From Desulfuribacillus stibiiarsenatis (GTDB taxonomy: Bacteria; Bacillota; Bacilli; Desulfuribacillales; Desulfuribacillaceae), in the NCBI RefSeq assembly GCF_001742305.1, contig NZ_MJAT01000036.1, positions 62,001 to 126,000 on the forward strand: DNA of 64,000 nucleotides, in the 5' to 3' direction. A model generated the notes under the pieces. It saw only the letters and a list, made by a program, of their open reading frames with translations. It was not told the DNA's origin and ran no database searches. Below, piece by piece: positions 10,475-18,945 of the stretch (its first letter is position 1; each line of letters starts with the position of its first letter). The translations under genes and the position numbers were made by a program.

Positions 10475-10642
10475 TTATATCTTTTTCTCTAGTACTTGCA
10501 CTGCTCTGATTTTTTTCCACCAAGAAGGAAGGTTGGATTCCATTTTATTCTCAGTAGAGCTTGCACTTTTAATTTCGCATGACTTGTTACATGTATCACT
10601 ATCTGATGCTAACAATCCAATTTCTAATAATTGATTTGACAC
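10475..10642 (-). CDS. small uncharacterised protein, 55 aa
   Basis: A short minus-strand gene not assigned to any family. It begins at GTG 10642 with AGGAG nine bases upstream and ends in TAA just before a hairpin terminator. The predicted product starts MSNQLLEIGLLASDS, has two close cysteines (CNKSC) in the first half, and ends in a basic amphipathic stretch (LPSWWKKIRAVQVLEKKI). No signal peptide or membrane segment is visible. The combination of SD, uninterrupted frame and terminator favours a real gene over a chance frame; function is unknown. Confidence 0.6.
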   Translation of the reverse strand: MSNQLLEIGLLASDSDTCNKSCEIKSASSTENKMESNLPSWWKKIRAVQVLEKKI

Positions 10643-10741
10643 AGGTGATCACTCCTATTTCTGTCATACAATTGTCGCTAGATTTTGATATTATTGTAAC
10701 ACATCTCCACATTAAAGGAAATACGTAAAGCTTGTAAGATT

Positions 10742-10772
10742 TTGTCGAAATGGTAATATTTTATACTATAAT
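10742..10772 (+). promoter_or_regulatory. candidate promoter for the 2Fe-2S ferredoxin gene
   Basis: TTGTCG at 10742 and TATAAT at 10767-10772 are separated by 19 bases. The spacing is long but the -10 is perfect. It lies in the divergent spacer between the 55-aa gene and the ferredoxin. Confidence 0.4.
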
Positions 10773-10815
10773 AGTAAAAAATAATGATTAGGTGACAATG
10801 AGGAGGGTAAAAATT

Positions 10816-11097
10816 ATGATTCATTTTATAATTGAGGGTAAAGAGTTTGAGGTAGCCGATGAAGTTGGTAAAACACTATTAGAAATAGCATTTTCCAACG
10901 GAATAAGTATCAAACATGCATGTTTACAAGGGGTTTGTAGAAAATGTAGAGTACTAGTGGAAGAAGGCATGATGTTTTTAAGTGATCCATCCGACCAGGA
11001 GCAGGAAGAAATCTCCGATGAATTAGAACAGGGAACACGCTTAGCTTGTCAGAGTAAGATTGTTGGTCATGGTAAAATCGTTGTAAGTCAAGAGTAA
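10816..11097 (+). CDS. 2Fe-2S ferredoxin
   Basis: A 93-aa plant/adrenodoxin-fold ferredoxin. The cluster ligands are CLQGVCRKC (CX4CX2C) plus a distal Cys in RLACQSKI, giving the usual CX4CX2CXnC pattern. ATG 10816 is preferred because AGGAGGG lies at 10801-10807; an in-frame upstream start at 10792 would read through that SD. It stands alone between the polyferredoxin and a convergent PIG-L gene. The redox partner is not evident. Confidence 0.9.
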   Translation: MIHFIIEGKEFEVADEVGKTLLEIAFSNGISIKHACLQGVCRKCRVLVEEGMMFLSDPSDQEQEEISDELEQGTRLACQSKIVGHGKIVVSQE

Positions 11098-11111
11098 TTG
11101 CCACAACCAGT

Positions 11112-11144
11112 AAAAAAAGCCTCTAGGGATATCCTAGGGGCTTT
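11112..11144 (-). terminator. terminator between ferredoxin and PIG-L genes
   Basis: An imperfect hairpin formed by AAAGCCTCTAGGGAT and ATCCTAGGGGCTTT. On the minus strand it ends in seven T, serving the PIG-L gene; on the plus strand the T tract is weak. Confidence 0.75.
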
Positions 11145-11167
11145 GCTACGCTTACCAACATAAACCA

Positions 11168-11935
11168 TTATGCATAATCACTTAAATGATCCAAGATGCT
11201 TGTTTCATGGTAAGTTGATCCGTCAACAGATTTACCATAAAGGCGAATCAATTGATAAAATTCGTATTTTGGGATTATGCTCCAATCATTACTATCTAAT
11301 AAGCCAGGGTATACTTTATTCACTGAGAAGATTTGTGTCTTATACTTTTTTAATGCTTCAAGTTTCTGTTTACGATACAGATCTATGTCTTCCTTTATTG
11401 TGACGAACTGATCATCCACGCCTCTATCTAGCAATCCTCGACTATGATATATGCTTTTTGGTACAACGGAGTAATATACTTTAGGAATCGTGTATGTATT
11501 TTTTACAATATCTAAGGCCGCCTTTGTAGCAAAGTGTATTGCTATGTGGTCTTTGTGAAGAGATATACCATCTTCAGGGAATGTAATAATAATGTGGGGT
11601 TTAACATCTAAGATAACTTTTACAATTGATTTCACAAGTTGTTCGTTCTCGGTATCAGAGAGCATATGAAGAGTACCATCGAGAAAATCTAAATAATGGA
11701 TTTGCTTTACCCCTAATATACGAGTAGCTTGAGCCATTTCCATTTCTCTATAAGCCCCTAATTCTTCTCTTGTTGTTAAGGGAGGGTCCCCTAATTTACC
11801 GGCTTCTCCACGAGTTGCACAAGCAATATGAAACTCTACATTTTTTTCTGTAGTATATTTTGCGATTGTTCCAGCGTTACCAAAGCTTTCATCATCCGGA
11901 TGAGCATAAATAATAAGAATTTTTATTGGATTCAT
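11168..11935 (-). CDS. PIG-L family N-acetylglucosaminyl deacetylase
   Basis: A zinc-dependent LmbE/PIG-L deacetylase (255 aa). The metal and catalytic motif AHPDDE is at residues 11-16 and the second motif HKDH is near residue 129. In Bacillales, members (BshB) deacetylate GlcNAc-malate in bacillithiol synthesis, while others act on different N-acetylated sugars. No bshA or bshC lies nearby, so the substrate is not settled. SD GAGGTG is upstream of the ATG. Confidence 0.85.
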   Translation of the reverse strand: MNPIKILIIYAHPDDESFGNAGTIAKYTTEKNVEFHIACATRGEAGKLGDPPLTTREELGAYREMEMAQATRILGVKQIHYLDFLDGTLHMLSDTENEQLVKSIVKVILDVKPHIIITFPEDGISLHKDHIAIHFATKAALDIVKNTYTIPKVYYSVVPKSIYHSRGLLDRGVDDQFVTIKEDIDLYRKQKLEALKKYKTQIFSVNKVYPGLLDSNDWSIIPKYEFYQLIRLYGKSVDGSTYHETSILDHLSDYA

Positions 11936-12031
11936 TCTTTTAGCACCTCAAAAAGATTTAGTATAATCAAGCATACTTATTTTATGTTATTATAACATGT
12001 GAAAATATATTTTGGGGGATTAGAGCCGTTT

Positions 12032-13195
12032 ATGTATAAATCAAAACGCATCGATAATTTAGGGTCAGCTATTTTCACTGAAATGGCAAATCGCAAAAAG
12101 CAACAAATTGCTAAAGGAAAAAACGTTATTGATTTAAGCATTGGCACGCCGGACCTACCACCGCCATCGGTAGTGATTCAAGCGATGGCAGATGCCTTAA
12201 GTGATTATAATGCTTTTTATTATTCCCTAAAGGGTTCTCAACAATTATATCAATCGATTGCTTCTTGGTACCAAAAGCGCTTCTCAGTTATATTAGATAC
12301 TAATACGGAGATTTTAGATTTGATTGGCTCTCAAGATGGGCTAGCACACCTGCCATTAGCTTTAATTGATCCAGGAGATATTGTTTTAGTACCAGATCCC
12401 GGCTATCCAATTTATCAAGGCAGTGTTGAATTAGCTGGAGGAAAGATTTATCCTATGCCGTTAATGGAACAAAACAGCTTTCTACCGGATTTAGATAAGA
12501 TTCCTAAAGATATAGCTCAACAAGCAAAATTGATGATCATTAATTATCCGTCGAACCCTGTTGCTGCCATTGCAGGTTTAGATTTTTTTCAAAAAGTGGT
12601 CCACTTTGCTAAACAAAATAAAATTGTAGTTGTACATGACCTAGCATATTCTGAATTAGCCTTTGATGGTTACAAGCCGCCAAGTTTTCTACAAGTTACT
12701 GGTGCAAAAGATATAGGTGTAGAAATTAATTCACTCTCAAAAAGCTATAATATGGCTGGTGCAAGATTTGGCTTTATGGTAGGAAATAGAGATATTATTC
12801 AGAGTCTTGGAACTTTAAAGTCGAATATAGATTATGGTGTGTTTCATGTGGTTCAAGCTGGTGCTATCGCAGCATTAGAAGAAGATGGTAGCCATTGTGC
12901 AGACATGGCACAAATCTATCAAAAACGAAGAGATTTATTAATCGAGGGGTTTAATGATTTAGGTTGGAAAATAGAGAAACCAAAAGCATCTATGTTTGTC
13001 TGGGCTAAGAACCCTGGACAATTAACCTCTAGAGAGTTTGCGTATTCTTTACTAGAGGAAGCAGGAATTGTTGTAATTCCTGGAGATGCTTTTGGTCTTA
13101 TGGGTGAAGGGTATGTTCGTATTGCTTTAGTACAAAATGATAACAAAATTAAAGAAGCAATCAAACAACTAGCACAAAGTAAAATTTCATTTTAA
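12032..13195 (+). CDS. class I/II PLP aminotransferase (LL-diaminopimelate/aspartate-type)
   Basis: A fold-type I aminotransferase of 387 aa. It shows the substrate-binding IDLSIGTPDLPPP near the start, NYPSNP around the central domain, and the PLP lysine in NSLSKSYNMAGARFG. The C-terminal KASMFVWAK segment is typical of the LL-DAP aminotransferase/alanine aminotransferase-like group. ATG 12032 is chosen, with GGGGGA upstream; a GTG at 11999 has no SD. The exact amino donor cannot be read from sequence. Its stop overlaps the stop of the convergent deacetylase gene by four bases. Confidence 0.82.
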   Translation: MYKSKRIDNLGSAIFTEMANRKKQQIAKGKNVIDLSIGTPDLPPPSVVIQAMADALSDYNAFYYSLKGSQQLYQSIASWYQKRFSVILDTNTEILDLIGSQDGLAHLPLALIDPGDIVLVPDPGYPIYQGSVELAGGKIYPMPLMEQNSFLPDLDKIPKDIAQQAKLMIINYPSNPVAAIAGLDFFQKVVHFAKQNKIVVVHDLAYSELAFDGYKPPSFLQVTGAKDIGVEINSLSKSYNMAGARFGFMVGNRDIIQSLGTLKSNIDYGVFHVVQAGAIAALEEDGSHCADMAQIYQKRRDLLIEGFNDLGWKIEKPKASMFVWAKNPGQLTSREFAYSLLEEAGIVVIPGDAFGLMGEGYVRIALVQNDNKIKEAIKQLAQSKISF

Positions 13196-14328
13196 TCGTT
13201 GGGATACGTTCTAATCAATTTATCTATCATGTTGTTTTCGTTGAGTTGATCTTTTAAACTTTCAGGTACTGTTATTGTTTTTGCATCACCGTCGCTAACA
13301 AAGCGTTTATCTGGATTCTTCTTAAAGTAATCAATCCATTGATGGAAGAAATCTGATGGAACACTTGCAGCTCGAATACGAGGTATTGCCTCTGTTTTAA
13401 AATCTATTGAATAAGGTGAAGGAGCTGGATGGGAGCCTACTAAAAAAACGCCTTTATGATGGTAGGTAAACCCTTCAAAGCTACCTTTCACTGCTAGCTC
13501 TTTATTTTTTGGATAGATTCCATAGGTTAATGCAAATGTATCCACTGGATAGTCTGGTAGTAATTTTTGTGTAGCTTGAATATTTTTTACAAGAGTTTTT
13601 TGTACATCTTCATCCGTTAACTTATTGAGGAATTCATGTCCAAATGTGTGATTCCCGATTTCCATACCCAAATTTATAATATATTCGTATTTATACCGTC
13701 TCCATTCAGGCCTATCATTTTGACGGAATGGGACAGGGTAGTAGACGTAGAATGAAGCAGCGCTACCAAAATCAGGGTGCATTTTTGCGAAATTTTCTAT
13801 AATACCTACAGCACAGTCGGGATCCACAAAGAATTCGCCATTCTCTTTTTCTATTAGTCGGAAATGGCCTTCCGTTCCATCGTCAAAAGTAAGCACTACG
13901 GGTGTTTTTCCAAGCGGAACATTAATATTACCAGAGACAAAGTCACGAGCAGTCACTAGATAATAGCCTTCTTCATATAATGTTTTTAGATCGTTTTTGA
14001 AATTATTTTTGGTACGTTCCCATTCATCTTCCTTATCGCCAATAATATGATACATGAGAATCATAACTTGGCCTAGCTCATTCACTTTGTGAGAACGTAG
14101 AATATCCTCTGAAACAACTGTTTCAGTTTCTTCTATAGTACTGTCAACAGGACTGTTACTAATAGGCAGGTTAGCACTTTCCTGCAAATGTTCTGGTTGC
14201 TGTTGTTGGTCTAGCTGTTCATTGTTTGAGTTTAAGTTTTTATTTTGGCATGCAAATAAGAATACGACTGTTAAGAGTGTTATAATGCAGATAATGAAAT
14301 GCGTTTGTGGTCTCTTAGTTGAAATCAT
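13192..14328 (-). CDS. lipoprotein polysaccharide deacetylase (NodB domain)
   Basis: A secreted lipoprotein of 378 aa. A hydrophobic signal ends in the lipobox LFAC, followed by a low-complexity Asn/Gln-rich linker. The carbohydrate esterase 4 core contains MYHIIGD, TFDDGT (catalytic Asp and metal Asp) and GNHTFGHEF (the HxxxH zinc pair). It probably deacetylates peptidoglycan or another surface polymer at the cell surface. It is convergent with the aminotransferase gene and divergent from ddl. Confidence 0.85.
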   Translation of the reverse strand: MISTKRPQTHFIICIITLLTVVFLFACQNKNLNSNNEQLDQQQQPEHLQESANLPISNSPVDSTIEETETVVSEDILRSHKVNELGQVMILMYHIIGDKEDEWERTKNNFKNDLKTLYEEGYYLVTARDFVSGNINVPLGKTPVVLTFDDGTEGHFRLIEKENGEFFVDPDCAVGIIENFAKMHPDFGSAASFYVYYPVPFRQNDRPEWRRYKYEYIINLGMEIGNHTFGHEFLNKLTDEDVQKTLVKNIQATQKLLPDYPVDTFALTYGIYPKNKELAVKGSFEGFTYHHKGVFLVGSHPAPSPYSIDFKTEAIPRIRAASVPSDFFHQWIDYFKKNPDKRFVSDGDAKTITVPESLKDQLNENNMIDKLIRTYPND

Positions 14329-14427
14329 TCAATGAGCTCCCATCTATCATTTTCTATCATTATAGCATAAGATAGCGTATTTAGCGGTATATACATTTTA
14401 TTTAAGGGCAAATTAAGGAGGCAGAAC

Positions 14428-15381
14428 ATGGAAAATATAGCTGTCATATACGGAGGTATCTCTAATGAGAGAGATGTTTCTTTAAGAAGTGGGAAAGGTG
14501 TAATAAAAGCTCTTCAAAATAAAGGTTATCAAGTGATTCCAATGGAGTATCAATGTCATAAGACGTTGTTAAAAGAACTTCTAGATAAAAAACCAGATTT
14601 TGTTTATATTGCGTTACATGGTAGATATGGTGAAGATGGTCGAATACAAAGCTTATTAGAATTACTAGATATCCCATATGTAGGTTCTGGTGTATTAGCA
14701 AGCGCACTAGCAATGAATAAATCATTAGCGAAAAAGCATTTTGAATTCGCTGGTATTCGTGTAGCAAAAGAAAAAGTTTATCGCAAACGTGATTTCTCTG
14801 AAGATAGGCTTGTTGAGATTGTTAATGAAATTGAAAGTACGTTTAATTATCCCGTTGTAATCAAACCAAATGAAGAAGGATCCACGATTGGATTAACGAT
14901 TGCTAATAATAGAAACTCTCTTCTCGAAGGCTTACAGCTAGCCGTTACATGTGCTTCAGATATTTTACTGGAAGAATATATTAAAGGTGTAGAAATCACT
15001 GTTGCTGTTCTAGGTTCGGATCAATATATCGAAGCATTACCTGTCATCGAAATAGTTCCTAAAAACGATTATTACGATTATGAGTCAAAATATGCTCCAG
15101 GTGGTTCTGAGCATATTATACCTGCGCGTATCGATGAATCTGCTACTGACACTGCAAAAAAATGGGCAGTTGCTGCTCACAAGGCTTTAGGATGTGAAAC
15201 ATATTCACGTGTAGACTTCATCATACCAGAGACTGGCGACCCCGTGATTTTAGAAGTCAATACTTTGCCAGGAATGACGGAAACGAGTTTATTTCCTGAT
15301 GCAGCAAGAAGTGTAGGTCTACCATATGAAGATATGTTAGAGAAAATCGTTCAAATCGCACAAAAAAAATACAATAAATAA
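14428..15381 (+). CDS. ddl: D-alanine-D-alanine ligase
   Basis: An ATP-grasp ligase (317 aa) joining two D-Ala for peptidoglycan precursors. The N-terminal VIYGGISNERDVSLRSG matches the family start and GYLGEDG-like RYGEDGRIQ lies near residue 70. The ATP-binding KPNEEGSTIGLT and the C-terminal EVNTLPGMTETSLFP (metal and substrate ligands) are intact. AAGGAGG lies ahead of the ATG. It is a single gene, with the SAM-riboswitch promoter following immediately. Confidence 0.93.
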   Translation: MENIAVIYGGISNERDVSLRSGKGVIKALQNKGYQVIPMEYQCHKTLLKELLDKKPDFVYIALHGRYGEDGRIQSLLELLDIPYVGSGVLASALAMNKSLAKKHFEFAGIRVAKEKVYRKRDFSEDRLVEIVNEIESTFNYPVVIKPNEEGSTIGLTIANNRNSLLEGLQLAVTCASDILLEEYIKGVEITVAVLGSDQYIEALPVIEIVPKNDYYDYESKYAPGGSEHIIPARIDESATDTAKKWAVAAHKALGCETYSRVDFIIPETGDPVILEVNTLPGMTETSLFPDAARSVGLPYEDMLEKIVQIAQKKYNK

Positions 15382-15383
15382 TA

Positions 15384-15411
15384 TTGACTTTTCTGATAAA
15401 TTTGCTATGAT
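15384..15411 (+). promoter_or_regulatory. sigma-A promoter driving the SAM-riboswitch gene
   Basis: TTGACT at 15384-15389 and TATGAT at 15406-15411, 16 bases apart, about 25 bases before the first riboswitch helix. Confidence 0.75.
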
Positions 15412-15435
15412 TTCATAAAGACAAATAAATATCAA

Positions 15436-15585
15436 CTCTTATCCAGAGAGGTGGAGGGACTGGCCCGATGAAACCCGGCAACCTGTATTTAATATGAGGT
15501 GCTAATTCCTGCAGTAATCTGATAGATAAGAGAAAGTCATGGTTTATACGAATCCGAAGCTTTCTCACTATGAGAAAGCTTTTTT
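15436..15585 (+). promoter_or_regulatory. SAM-I (S-box) riboswitch with terminator
   Basis: The aptamer closes with helix P1 (CTCTTATC 15436-15443 with GATAAGAG 15525-15532) and holds the S-box core AGAGAGGTGGAGGGACTGGC, GATGAAACCCGGCAACC and GGTGCTAATTCCTGC. The terminator hairpin is AAGCTTTCTCA 15557-15567 with TGAGAAAGCTT 15571-15581 and T5. GAGAAAG at 15530-15536 can instead pair with CTTTCTC at 15560-15566, giving the antiterminator. SAM binding would stabilise P1 and switch the gene off. Confidence 0.96.
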
Positions 15586-15641
15586 GGTACAGTAAATTTA
15601 ATATTCTCATTAATTATGGGGGAAAATGGAGGGTTACCACG

Positions 15642-16790
15642 TTGAGAAAAAATACTATGATTACACAGTTAGGAGTAATTAAAGATGAACAGTATGGCGC
15701 AATTAGTACACCAATTTACCATTCGGCAACCTTTCGTCATCCAGGTGTAGGACAAAGCACAGGTTTTGATTATTCAAGGACATCCAATCCAACGAGAAAA
15801 GAGTTAGAGGCTGCTGTTGCCAAAATTGAAAATGGTAATTATGGTTTTGCTTTCCCGACTGGGATGGCGGCTTTAACTGCTATTTTTGGATTGTTTAAAA
15901 AGGGAGATCATATTATCTTATCAGAAGATTTATATGGTGGAACATATCGTTTGTTGCGACAATATTTTTCTACCTTTGAAATTGAATCCGATTTTGTTGA
16001 CACATCGGATATTTCACAGCTTGAGCAATGTTGGCAAACACACACAAAAGCATTGCTCATTGAAACGCCATCCAATCCATTAATGAAAATAACCGATATA
16101 AAAAAATGCGTAGAAATTTGCAAACAAAATGATGCCTTGTGCATTGTTGATAATACTTTCTTGACACCGTATTATCAAAATCCGTTAGATTTTCAAGTGG
16201 ATATTGTAATACACAGTGGGACGAAATATTTAGCGGGACATAATGATTTATTAGCCGGTGTTGTGATAGTAAATGATCAAGATCTTGCTACTAGAATTGG
16301 ATTTATACAAAACACAACAGGCAGTGTTTTATCACCAGGAGACTCTTGGTTATTGCTTAGAAGTTTAAAGACATTAGGACTTAGAATTGAAAGACAACAA
16401 AGTAATGCGAAACGGATAGTGGAATGGGCTGAAAGCGAAGGTAGTCAGTGGATTGATACTGTCTATTATCCTGGAGCAAGAGAATCACAAAATTATCACA
16501 TTCATACCCAGCAATCAAGCGGTGATGGTGCTATGATTTCACTTCGTCTAAAAACCAGTGAATTAGCGATTGAACTTCTATCGCATATTCAAATTTTTTC
16601 CTTTGCTGAAAGCTTAGGTGGGGTAGAGTCTTTAATCACTTTACCTGCTCGCCAAACACATGCGGATATACCTGAAGAGTATCGTCTAAGACTAGGAATC
16701 ACAGATGATTTATTGAGATTATCGATCGGTATTGAAGACGCAGAAGACTTGATAAATGATTTACATCAGTCATTAACTAAGTGTAAATAG
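15642..16790 (+). CDS. transsulfuration-family PLP enzyme (cystathionine gamma-synthase/lyase-type)
   Basis: A Cys/Met-metabolism PLP enzyme of 382 aa. It shows YSRTSNPTR, the cofactor segment FPTGMAALTAIF and the PLP-lysine motif SGTKYLAGHND. It probably acts in methionine or cysteine synthesis, as the SAM riboswitch in front supports. MetI-like cystathionine gamma-synthase, MccB-like lyase and O-acetylhomoserine enzymes cannot be told apart here. The start is TTG 15642, eight bases after GGAGGG; an upstream in-frame start lies inside the terminator hairpin and is rejected. Confidence 0.87.
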   Translation: MRKNTMITQLGVIKDEQYGAISTPIYHSATFRHPGVGQSTGFDYSRTSNPTRKELEAAVAKIENGNYGFAFPTGMAALTAIFGLFKKGDHIILSEDLYGGTYRLLRQYFSTFEIESDFVDTSDISQLEQCWQTHTKALLIETPSNPLMKITDIKKCVEICKQNDALCIVDNTFLTPYYQNPLDFQVDIVIHSGTKYLAGHNDLLAGVVIVNDQDLATRIGFIQNTTGSVLSPGDSWLLLRSLKTLGLRIERQQSNAKRIVEWAESEGSQWIDTVYYPGARESQNYHIHTQQSSGDGAMISLRLKTSELAIELLSHIQIFSFAESLGGVESLITLPARQTHADIPEEYRLRLGITDDLLRLSIGIEDAEDLINDLHQSLTKCK

Positions 16791-16806
16791 CGAATAAACA
16801 AAAATG

Positions 16807-16836
16807 CTCAGTGCTTTAATAGCACTGAGATTTTTG
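16807..16836 (+). terminator. bidirectional terminator
   Basis: Nine-bp stem CTCAGTGCT (16807-16815) with AGCACTGAG (16821-16829) followed by ATTTTTG on the plus strand and CATTTTTG on the minus strand. It separates the convergent PLP-enzyme and sleB-type genes. Confidence 0.85.
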
Positions 16837-17526
16837 TTACCTACAAAATATATGTCGGCCAATTTGTTTGATTTGCGGACGACTCCATATCCATTTACTT
16901 GTTGCTGTTATCGGATTAAAGTAGTATAAAGCACCTCCACTAGGATCCCATCCATTGATTGCATCTAAAACAGCTTGGCGTAATTGAGGGCTTTGTGGAG
17001 TTAACCAAATTTGTCCATCGTCAACGGCTGTGAATGCACGTGGTTCAAAGATAACCCCTGATACCGTATTAGGGAATATAGGGCTACGAACTCTATTCAT
17101 CACAACAGCAATAATGGCTACCTGACCTATGTATGGTTCACCGCGAGCTTCACCATTTACAAGATGAACTAACAGATTGATATCTTGTGCTGAAAAACCA
17201 CCTGCTGTTGCTCTAGCGGGAGTTTGGGCCGTATTACTTCGCAACGCATTCCAAGTTCGTGGTCCAACGATACCATCGACAGTTAATCCATAATCCGATT
17301 GAAACCTTCGCACTGCAGAGTGGGTACCCCAACCAAAAATCCCGTCGACATTCATTTTATAGTAACCTAATTGATTTAGACGCTGTTGTAATTCGATTAC
17401 GTCGTTGCCACGTGCACCGTATCGTATCGTATTTGCCTGTGCAGACTGGATATCAAATAAGGATAATAGTACGATGTTGATTAAAAATACGAACACCAAT
17501 AAGGATATTACCTTTTTGCGGCTCAT
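16837..17526 (-). CDS. spore cortex-lytic enzyme, SleB family (orphan paralogue)
   Basis: A secreted cell-wall hydrolase (229 aa) with a signal peptide ending near QSAQA, a peptidoglycan-binding domain (about residues 35-95, GNDVIELQQRLNQLGYY) and a C-terminal Hydrolase_2 domain starting at GEARGEPYIGQVA, where the Glu is the likely catalytic acid. SleB lytic transglycosylases degrade muramic-lactam cortex during germination. This copy has no ypeB beside it, unlike the second copy at 44646-45386. A possible sigma-G promoter lies upstream. SD GGGAGG is strong. Confidence 0.9.
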   Translation of the reverse strand: MSRKKVISLLVFVFLINIVLLSLFDIQSAQANTIRYGARGNDVIELQQRLNQLGYYKMNVDGIFGWGTHSAVRRFQSDYGLTVDGIVGPRTWNALRSNTAQTPARATAGGFSAQDINLLVHLVNGEARGEPYIGQVAIIAVVMNRVRSPIFPNTVSGVIFEPRAFTAVDDGQIWLTPQSPQLRQAVLDAINGWDPSGGALYYFNPITATSKWIWSRPQIKQIGRHIFCR

Positions 17527-17556
17527 AAATTTACCTCCCTTGTTTATTACTAGCAG

Positions 17557-17587
17557 TATTATTTGTACAAGAGAGTAAAATCATGCA
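17557..17587 (-). promoter_or_regulatory. candidate sigma-G promoter of the orphan sleB-type gene
   Basis: On the minus strand TGCATG (17587-17582) is followed after 18 bases by AATAATA (17563-17557), close to the forespore consensus TGNATA / CATANTA. The match is one mismatch in each element; this is inference. Confidence 0.35.
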
Positions 17588-17703
17588 TTAATTAACCATG
17601 GAAATTATCTTTTGGAAATTTATACAGTGATTATGTATAGCAATTCTCTTAATTTTTAGGTATATTTTAAATATATACGTCAATATAGCTAGGAGAAATC
17701 AAA

Positions 17704-18882
17704 TTGAACCTACGTCCAATTCTACTATCAGTCATCATCTGCTCTTTTATATTGGTAATAGGTAGTGGATTACTAATTTATCAACAAAATCAAAAAGCAG
17801 TTGTTGCAACAATTACAGAAATCAACGATTTAGAAAGTCAAGAAATTATATTTCCTAAAGCTCTGCTACCATTATTTTTTATAGAAAATCATTTACTTAG
17901 CTCGTTCATTCATAATCGATTCGATGAACAATCGATTGGGTATATTTTAAGTACCGATTTACAGTCAGTATTGAATCAACCTGTCCAGTGGTCTTATATT
18001 GAGCAGGACAAGATATATATCCTTACAATAGGGCCGCGTATTTTTTATGTCGTTAACGGAACTGATATTGGACAGGAGGGTGCGCGTTTCTTTCCAATGC
18101 GTGGTGGTATCATTCAAACCTTAGAGAATGAGACTGGTACAGAATTATACATTTCTAGTGACGTCTTGTCATATGGATTTGGCTTGAAAGTCCAAGAACA
18201 TTCGAATGTAATTTATATTCATGATTTAGAAAGAGCTTTAGAACCGCAAATTAAAGAAGAAGTTATTACAACTTCAAGCGATATACCAATAAGAAACTGG
18301 AATATAGAACAACGCTACAATATATTACAGGGCTTTATTAACCCTATACCAGGTACATCTATTAGCACTAGGGCATCTCATTGGCCAGGAGCGCCACGGA
18401 GCTATAGGAATGGTGTTCATGAAGGATTAGATTTCTATACTGGAACTTCAGGGATGATTGTTAATAAACAAACACCAATTTTAGCAATGGCAGATGGAGT
18501 TGTCATTCGTGCAGACTTCGGGTATACAGAGCTTGGGGATTCTGATCGAAATGTAATTTTAGAGCTTGCTAAGCATCGTCCAATTACTCCAGAGTATATT
18601 TTAGATCAACTAAGAGGAAAGTCTGTTTGGATTCAGCATACAAATGGAGTCATTACAAGGTATGTACATTTAGATCGTATTTCAGAAAGCATAGTAGTAG
18701 GGGAAGAAGTCAAGCAGGGAACAGCAATCGGAACAGCGGGGAATAGTGGAACTAGTTATGGCGTCATAGGTAATGATGAAGGCATTCATCTACATTTAGA
18801 CATTATGATTCACGGGCAGTTATTCTGGGAAGGTCTTAAAACCGAAGAAATCGTGTCATTATTAAAACGTTTGTTTGAATAG
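17704..18882 (+). CDS. M23 family metallopeptidase, membrane-anchored
   Basis: A 392-aa protein with one N-terminal transmembrane segment, a non-conserved extracytoplasmic region of about 200 residues and a C-terminal LytM/M23 domain. Zinc ligands are visible: HEGLD (His239, Asp243) and HLHLD (His362, His364). The spacer between the two motifs is longer than usual (about 120 residues, with an insert around DSDRNVILELAKHRPIT). It probably cleaves peptidoglycan cross-bridges or acts in sporulation; SpoIIQ-like function is possible but not shown. Start TTG 17704 with TAGGAGA upstream. Confidence 0.8.
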   Translation: MNLRPILLSVIICSFILVIGSGLLIYQQNQKAVVATITEINDLESQEIIFPKALLPLFFIENHLLSSFIHNRFDEQSIGYILSTDLQSVLNQPVQWSYIEQDKIYILTIGPRIFYVVNGTDIGQEGARFFPMRGGIIQTLENETGTELYISSDVLSYGFGLKVQEHSNVIYIHDLERALEPQIKEEVITTSSDIPIRNWNIEQRYNILQGFINPIPGTSISTRASHWPGAPRSYRNGVHEGLDFYTGTSGMIVNKQTPILAMADGVVIRADFGYTELGDSDRNVILELAKHRPITPEYILDQLRGKSVWIQHTNGVITRYVHLDRISESIVVGEEVKQGTAIGTAGNSGTSYGVIGNDEGIHLHLDIMIHGQLFWEGLKTEEIVSLLKRLFE

Positions 18883-18891
18883 ATAGAAAAT

Positions 18892-18932
18892 GAGCCACTG
18901 GGGAGTTATAACTCATAACCAGTGGCTCTTTG
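18892..18932. terminator. terminator between M23 and serC genes
   Basis: Ten-bp stem GAGCCACTGG (18892-18901) with CCAGTGGCTC (18919-18928); the loop holds a smaller GAGTT/AACTC stem. Short T or TTTTC tracts occur on both sides, suiting the convergent genes. Confidence 0.75.
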
Positions 18933-18945
18933 TATTTGGTTTAAA

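Noticed and set aside
10404-10634. Plus-strand 76-codon frame after the polyferredoxin gene
   Set aside because: It reads through the hairpin terminator, lacks an SD, and lies antisense to the better-supported 55-residue minus-strand gene.
15570-15641. Upstream in-frame extension of the SAM-riboswitch gene
   Set aside because: The extension begins inside the terminator hairpin; TTG 15642 has GGAGGG at ideal spacing and fits the family N-terminus.
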